Part shown: positions 59,640-64,000 of the stretch, in pieces
Numbering within the stretch: the first letter of the stretch is position 1
Layout: each line of letters begins with the position of its first letter
Assembly: GCA_038501785.1 (NCBI GenBank)
Contig: JBAMJR010000031.1
Coordinates: forward strand, 10,449,001-10,513,000
From: Myoxocephalus aenaeus
Lineage: Eukaryota; Chordata; Actinopteri; Perciformes; Cottidae
Length of the DNA stretch: 64,000 bases
Direction: 5' to 3'
Translations under genes and position numbers: made by a program
The notes under the pieces: generated by a model
Database searches by the model: none
Told to the model about the DNA's origin: nothing
What the model saw: only the letters and a program-made list of their open reading frames with translations

Positions 59640-60180
59640 TACATTACATTACATTTCATTTAGCTGACGCTTTTATCCAAAGCGACTTACAATAAGTGCA
59701 ATTCCACCATGAGTACAAACTCAGAACAACAAGAATCAAGAAAGTACAATTTCAATAAAGTTAAATTACAAAGTGCAGTAAGTGCCATCTAAATGCTACT
59801 AAAGTGCTACTACGGTGCTACCTTCCTTATTCAAGGTGTAGTCGAAAAGATGTGTTTTTAGTTTGCGACGGAAAATGTAGAGACTTCCTGCTGTCCTGAT
59901 GTCAATGGGGAGCTCGTTCCACCATTGAGGAGCCAGGACAGCAAACAGTCGTGACTTTGTTGAGTGTTTAACTCGCAGTGACGGAGCTACAAGCCGATTG
60001 GCAGAAGCCGAGCGGAGCAAACGAGCTAGGGTGTACGGTGTTACCATGTCCTGGATGTAGACTGGACCCGATCTGTTCGTAGCACGGTACGCAAGTACCA
60101 ATGTTTTGAAGCGGATGTGGGCGACCGCCGGTAACCAGTGAAGGACGCGGTGCCCGATGCCCGATGTGAACAGGTATGAG
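59640..60180 (-). mobile_element. L2-type LINE 3' end, minus orientation
   Basis: The 3' end reads, inverted, ACATTACATTTCATTTAGCT then GACGCTTTTATCCAAAGCGA, a very common fish L2 tail. The minus-strand frame 60101-59799 gives VLAYRATNRSGPVYIQDMVT, LRSASANRLVAPSLRVKH, WWNELPIDIRTAGSLYIFRR, KLKTHLFDYTL: the extreme C-terminus of the reverse transcriptase protein. 5'-truncated. Confidence 0.85.
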
Positions 60181-60245
60181 AACAGGTTAGCTCATTTGGT
60201 GTCTGTAAAATGTTATATTTAGTGACACCTGAACTTACATTTGCT

Positions 60246-61110
60246 GACATCAAGTTGAAGAAATAGTAAAAAATGTTGGGCAATGCGCTTATTCGCTTTC
60301 TTACTGAGATTACCAGATTACTTCTATCGGGCAACCATTGAGAGCCTCCTGACCTACTGCTGCACTGTGTGGTTTGCTAGCTGCACCAGGAGGGATCTGC
60401 AGCGGGTGGTGAGGATGGCAGAAAGAGTGATTGGGACCACATTACCCCCCCTCAGTGACCTATACGCTGACCGGCTCTGTAAAAAAGCCAGCTGTATCTC
60501 CAAAGATCCCACCCACCCTGGACATGTACTGTTTGCTCCCCTTCCATCTGGAAGGAGATACAGGACAATTAAAACACACACAAACAGACTACAAAACAGC
60601 TTTTACCCACAGGCTGTCAAATGTATAGAACCCCCCCCCCCCAAAAAAAAGCTGAGGACACTAGCACTAACTGCTGAACAATATTCAATGGCACATGCAC
60701 TTTATGATGATCCACTTATTTATCTGTCTACTTGTGATGTGAATGTTTCTATGGTTGTTTTTAATGTTTGTCTTTACTGTAAGAGCTGCTAAACTGTTTT
60801 TCGTTGTTTTCGTGACAATGACAATAAAAGTATTCTATTCTATTAGAAGATTGATTCTACTCTCATATCTGTCCTTTAACATGAAGCTACAGGAAACAAG
60901 CTTAGCTTATCTTAGTTGAGCTTAGCTTAGCTTATTTTAGAGTATTAGTAGTGTTTTTTGTATGGTTCTAACAAAAGAGAGATAGGCTAGTGCTTTAATT
61001 AGTCATCTTAAGACCTGTTGGTTATCGTTTGGCTAGTTGTATCCTCCTATTCCAACACTTTATGCTAAGCTACAAGCTAACCAGCTATTGGCTGTAGCTT
61101 CATATTCAAT
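60246..61110. repeat. Old MITE interrupted by a LINE
   Basis: Left part TGGGCAATGCGCTTATTCGC then TTTCTTACTGAGAT; right part AGAAGATTGATTCTACTCTC, CATGAAGCTACAGG, GCTTAGCTTAGC, AGCTAACCAGCTATTGGCTG. Same family as 49896-50625. The LINE piece 60310-60843 sits between the two halves. Confidence 0.65.
60310..60843 (+). mobile_element. 5'-truncated non-LTR retrotransposon inserted in a MITE
   Basis: The frame from about 60315 reads FYRATIESLLTYCCTVWFAS, RRDLQRVVRMAERVIGTTLP, THPGHVLFAPLPSGRRYRTI, TNRLQNSFYPQAVK: the C-terminal end of a LINE ORF2. The 3' end is TGACAATGACAATAAAAGTA followed by TTCTA repeats. A C homopolymer (about 60631-60642) lies near the end of the frame. Confidence 0.85.
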
Positions 61111-62029
61111 AGATAATTATGAGTATTCTCATACCAAAATGTTTAACTATTTATATAAAGAAATTGTCGTGCTTCTAACATTGAATCAATATGTTAACCC
61201 AACGTAAACCTGTAGGGGCCTCATGGTGTTCTCGGTCAGCCAGTAGACACTCACCACTCTTGCTTTTCAAATTACTGTAATTTTTAGAACAGCAGTGCTT
61301 AGAACAAGAAAATTGATGTGGTAAGTTAAAAGGTGGTTTCTTACCCTTTTTTACTGAACAATGATGATGCATTAAGTTGGGAAATGCCAAATCTGGTACA
61401 TATGCTGTTTTCTACCCTCAAAACATTATACTTTAAATACAGTGCCTTCTAGTTTGCTTTGTCAAACCTCAATTCCACATTACTTTTATGAGAACATGAT
61501 CATATGAATGTGGGCTATAGTAATCTGAATCTACTTGTGTATCTATATCTACAGTATACACACTGGGTCACCCTTCTAGCCCGGGGTATTGTCTACAATC
61601 ATTTAATTTCTTCTCTGGCAGAAAGTAGGATCAACAGTTTGAAGTGAGCTTGCAGAACCACATTCTGGATCAAGTTTGCACACCAATAAAAAGGAGGTTA
61701 AGTTCTGATTATCGTCTCAATATTCCTCTAATCAAGAGAACATCATTGCTGGAAGTCTGTTAATGTTTTCACAGCGAGCATTGCACCATGGCTGACTACA
61801 GCCGTGAATGAGATGAGGAGTTGAAGCAGGCATGTAAAATAGTCAGTCACAGGGTTTATGTGGAGAAATAAAGCAGAGGCTGTGTGACAGGCCCTGATGA
61901 GGGATGTGTTCACACCATCTGGGTTGCTTTAACACAGCGGTCACTGTTGGATGCCGAGGGCTCTGTATTGTGTCCTGATGTTAAACACAGAGGTGGTAGT
62001 CATGGAGTTGAGGTTAATGTTTTGTTCTG

Positions 62030-62030
<1 letters not shown>
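61111..62030. other. Gene desert segment
   Basis: No exon or repeat recognised; 61740-61880 is unique-looking. Nothing firm. Confidence 0.35.

Positions 62031-62031
<1 letters not shown>

Positions 62032-62113
<82 letters not shown>
62032..62113. repeat. (GA)n-(CT)n palindromic microsatellite
   Basis: A GA tract of about 17 units meets a CT tract of about 20 units across the short junction GACTGACT, making one long inverted repeat. Confidence 0.95.
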
Positions 62114-62116
<3 letters not shown>

Positions 62117-62340
62117 CTAGCTGTCACCAGGAATGGTGAGCCGGGGTAGAGCTGGCGTCTAATTGAAGAGCAGCTCCACACCCTGTCGTCATTAATCACC
62201 AGGCCTGTCAGCCGGCTGCTCAGGACCTCACAGTGGCACTCTGCACCGTCTCTGCACTGACGCTCAGAGGGGAAAATATTAGTCCCCTCCATCACCATCT
62301 GTACTGATACTACTACTTGTCTGATTATAACTATCATTCA
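62114..62340. promoter_or_regulatory. Candidate conserved noncoding block
   Basis: Unique, balanced composition, no coding frame. Contains GCGTCTAATTGAAGAGCAGC and TCATTAATCA (62189-62198) followed by CTGTCA (62205-62210), a PBX-HOX plus MEIS arrangement. Conservation is inferred only. Confidence 0.4.
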
Positions 62341-64000
62341 CATACTTTTTCCTATTGTTACTAATGCCACCAGCCCACAACAACATTATCCATAACTGCT
62401 ACTTTACCTCTAGCTGTTAAATAGTTAGCTTATATTATTATATATATACAGCATATATACTGTGTGTGCAAATATATATAACACAAATGAAGAATACCAC
62501 ACTCACAAGATATTGAGTAGGCAAAAACAGTATGTGAGATTTCTTTGTGTATATATATATATATATACAGTGTATATATATGAAACTATAGTAGAAAACC
62601 AATAGTATGAGCATTGCATGCTATTTCTGGAAATTTACAGGTTTAGGTTTTGGCAAAAAACAACAACAACTTTGGTTTAGTAAAAGAAGGTGGTTGATGT
62701 TAACTGACTAACAACTCACATTGCTACTGAGTGACTAACGAGTCCTGTGACACGTGTGTGGATTATCTACAACTATAGAAGAGTACGACGGAAAAATTGT
62801 TTTTGCTCTTGCTGACATGTTGTGTGTTAGTTGAGAAGAATGTAACATAAAGTTCCATAGACGATTTTGGCAAGAAAGCTGATTCAATTATTTATTTAAA
62901 TAAAAAGTGGATGAAAAAGTACAGTACACCATGTCATTTTGTGCCGATGGAATATCTTTCTATTTGTGTGAGAAAAAAACAACATACAATACAAAATTAC
63001 TTTGGGAATTTGATATTTTTGCTCGGTACCATTTGCATTGTATTTTGGTAATTTGTACCCATAGTGTCAGACAGAAAGGTTTGGGGATGATAATAGTAAC
63101 TCATTTTAACAAATGGATGACGATGTGGGGGTTTAAGTCTCCCGACATGTCCCTTAGGCTTGGTGCTTATTTAAAACTAGAAAATTGTATAACTTAAGAC
63201 TCTCAGCCTCACATGTGCCACCGTTCGTGGACAAAGGATTGGGGCTGCATACACATACTTGTACACACACAGCCTCACACAGGCGACATAAATGTAGTGT
63301 GTGGGTGTTGACTCAGCTGCGTGAGTGTGTGTGAGTGTGTGTGTGTAGGGGAGGAAGATAGATGTTGGAGATTGATGAGCGCGGGGAAAGGGAGAATAGT
63401 GAGGCATTTGATGAACGAGTGTAAACTGGCAACAGTGGAATTTATTCCTCCTCCCCGACAAGATTGAAGGTTCTCCCCTCTGCACGACCTCCAGTGTGAA
63501 TCCTCTTCAGATTCAAGCCAATGTAACCGATTCTCTATCTACAGTTTGTAAGATGTATTTTTCAGTCTATGTGGAAGAGAGGTACCTGCCCTTCTCACAC
63601 ATATTTCACCTGTACTTCACCAACACAACTTTAGGGGGCAACACAATCCAGTGAATCTCTCGTGGCTCTCTCGAACTTACACAGAAATATGTGCAATACA
63701 GCATTAAAACCAGAATACCCTTGACCTATTTTATCTAAACTATTTTATAAACTCCGTAAAAAAACACAGCAACAAGAAAGCAAGTCTGTCCTGTTCCAGA
63801 GAAGTGCATGTCTCCTAATTTTCTAAGAAGAAAATTAAGTGTATAGTCCCAAAGTGCTATGCGGAGTGGTGATCAGGGCGCCGTGACCTTGCTCATGTGG
63901 CTGGGGCTGGATGTGGTTTGGGAGGGTCATCCATTTTGTTAATGGTCCTGTCAAGTGACACCTGTGCTCGCCTTTCCCCTGTCTGGAGTGCTAATGAACC
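62341..64000. other. Gene desert to the window edge
   Basis: 62430-62590 is TATA-rich; 63250-63350 is CA/GT-rich. 63830-64000 is unique-looking (GATCAGGGCGCCGTGACCTT, CAAGTGACACCTGTG) and could be part of another noncoding element. No exon seen. Confidence 0.35.

Noticed and set aside
61884..62337. Open frames with Arg-Glu and Ser-Leu repeats
   Set aside because: Produced by the GA/CT microsatellite in all frames.

Overview
This is vertebrate nuclear DNA, almost certainly from a teleost fish. One protein-coding gene is complete (erlin2, eleven coding exons with GT-AG introns), one gene is partial (a cholesterol 25-hydroxylase-like first exon), and most of the rest is fish-type transposable elements: Tc1-like elements, hAT and PIF/Harbinger-type MITEs, L2-type and other non-LTR retrotransposons. 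There are no bacterial features and no CRISPR array, and I recognised no tRNA or rRNA gene. Layout: 0.3-0.8 kb holds a decayed hAT transposase tail. 1.5-1.9 kb (minus strand) is the first coding exon of a CH25H-family sterol hydroxylase. 3.7-5.7 kb is a 2.1-kb non-autonomous hAT element with perfect 8-bp target-site duplications (TSDs). 6.8-19.9 kb is erlin2 on the minus strand; its eleven coding exons join in frame to 332 codons, and several MITEs sit in its introns, one of them starting at intron position +10 behind a splice donor. 20.9-24.6 kb is a cluster of MITEs that share one internal module although their termini belong to different families. 25.3-28.7 kb is a broken DDE transposase gene (MULE-like by motif) followed by an exon resembling a C48/Ulp1 peptidase. 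30-34.4 kb holds an intact Tc1-like element, a second Tc1 element with one frameshift, and a PIF/Harbinger-like MITE. 35.5-42.3 kb is dominated by LINE fragments, including a nearly full-length L2-type element with endonuclease and reverse transcriptase. From about 45 to 64 kb the sequence is a gene desert with unique-looking, conserved-noncoding-like blocks, microsatellites, another MITE with 8-bp TSDs (52.6-53.9 kb), a Tc1-like element with one stop codon (54.4-55.9 kb), a second near-identical copy of the intact Tc1-like element (58.3-59.5 kb) and further LINE pieces. How the parts may relate: erlin2 encodes an ER-membrane SPFH protein that links sterol sensing to ER-associated degradation; the CH25H-like neighbour makes or modifies oxysterols. 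I see no evidence that the two are co-regulated. In human, ERLIN2 lies directly downstream of ZNF703, a hindbrain-patterning gene with surrounding noncoding regulation. The desert upstream of fish erlin2 in this window is where znf703 regulatory DNA would be expected, with the gene itself beyond the right edge. That desert contains a same-strand series of PBX-HOX composite sites, several with MEIS-type TGACAG next to them. This is the most interesting signal I found, and it is an inference from sequence and remembered synteny. Three Tc1-like lineages with different catalytic spacings (DD36E, DD34E, DD37E) occur within 30 kb; the DD36E pair is intact and very similar, which suggests recent activity. 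Exon limits were read by eye from splice sites and reading-frame continuity; TE family names come from termini, TSD lengths and remembered motifs, not from a database search.
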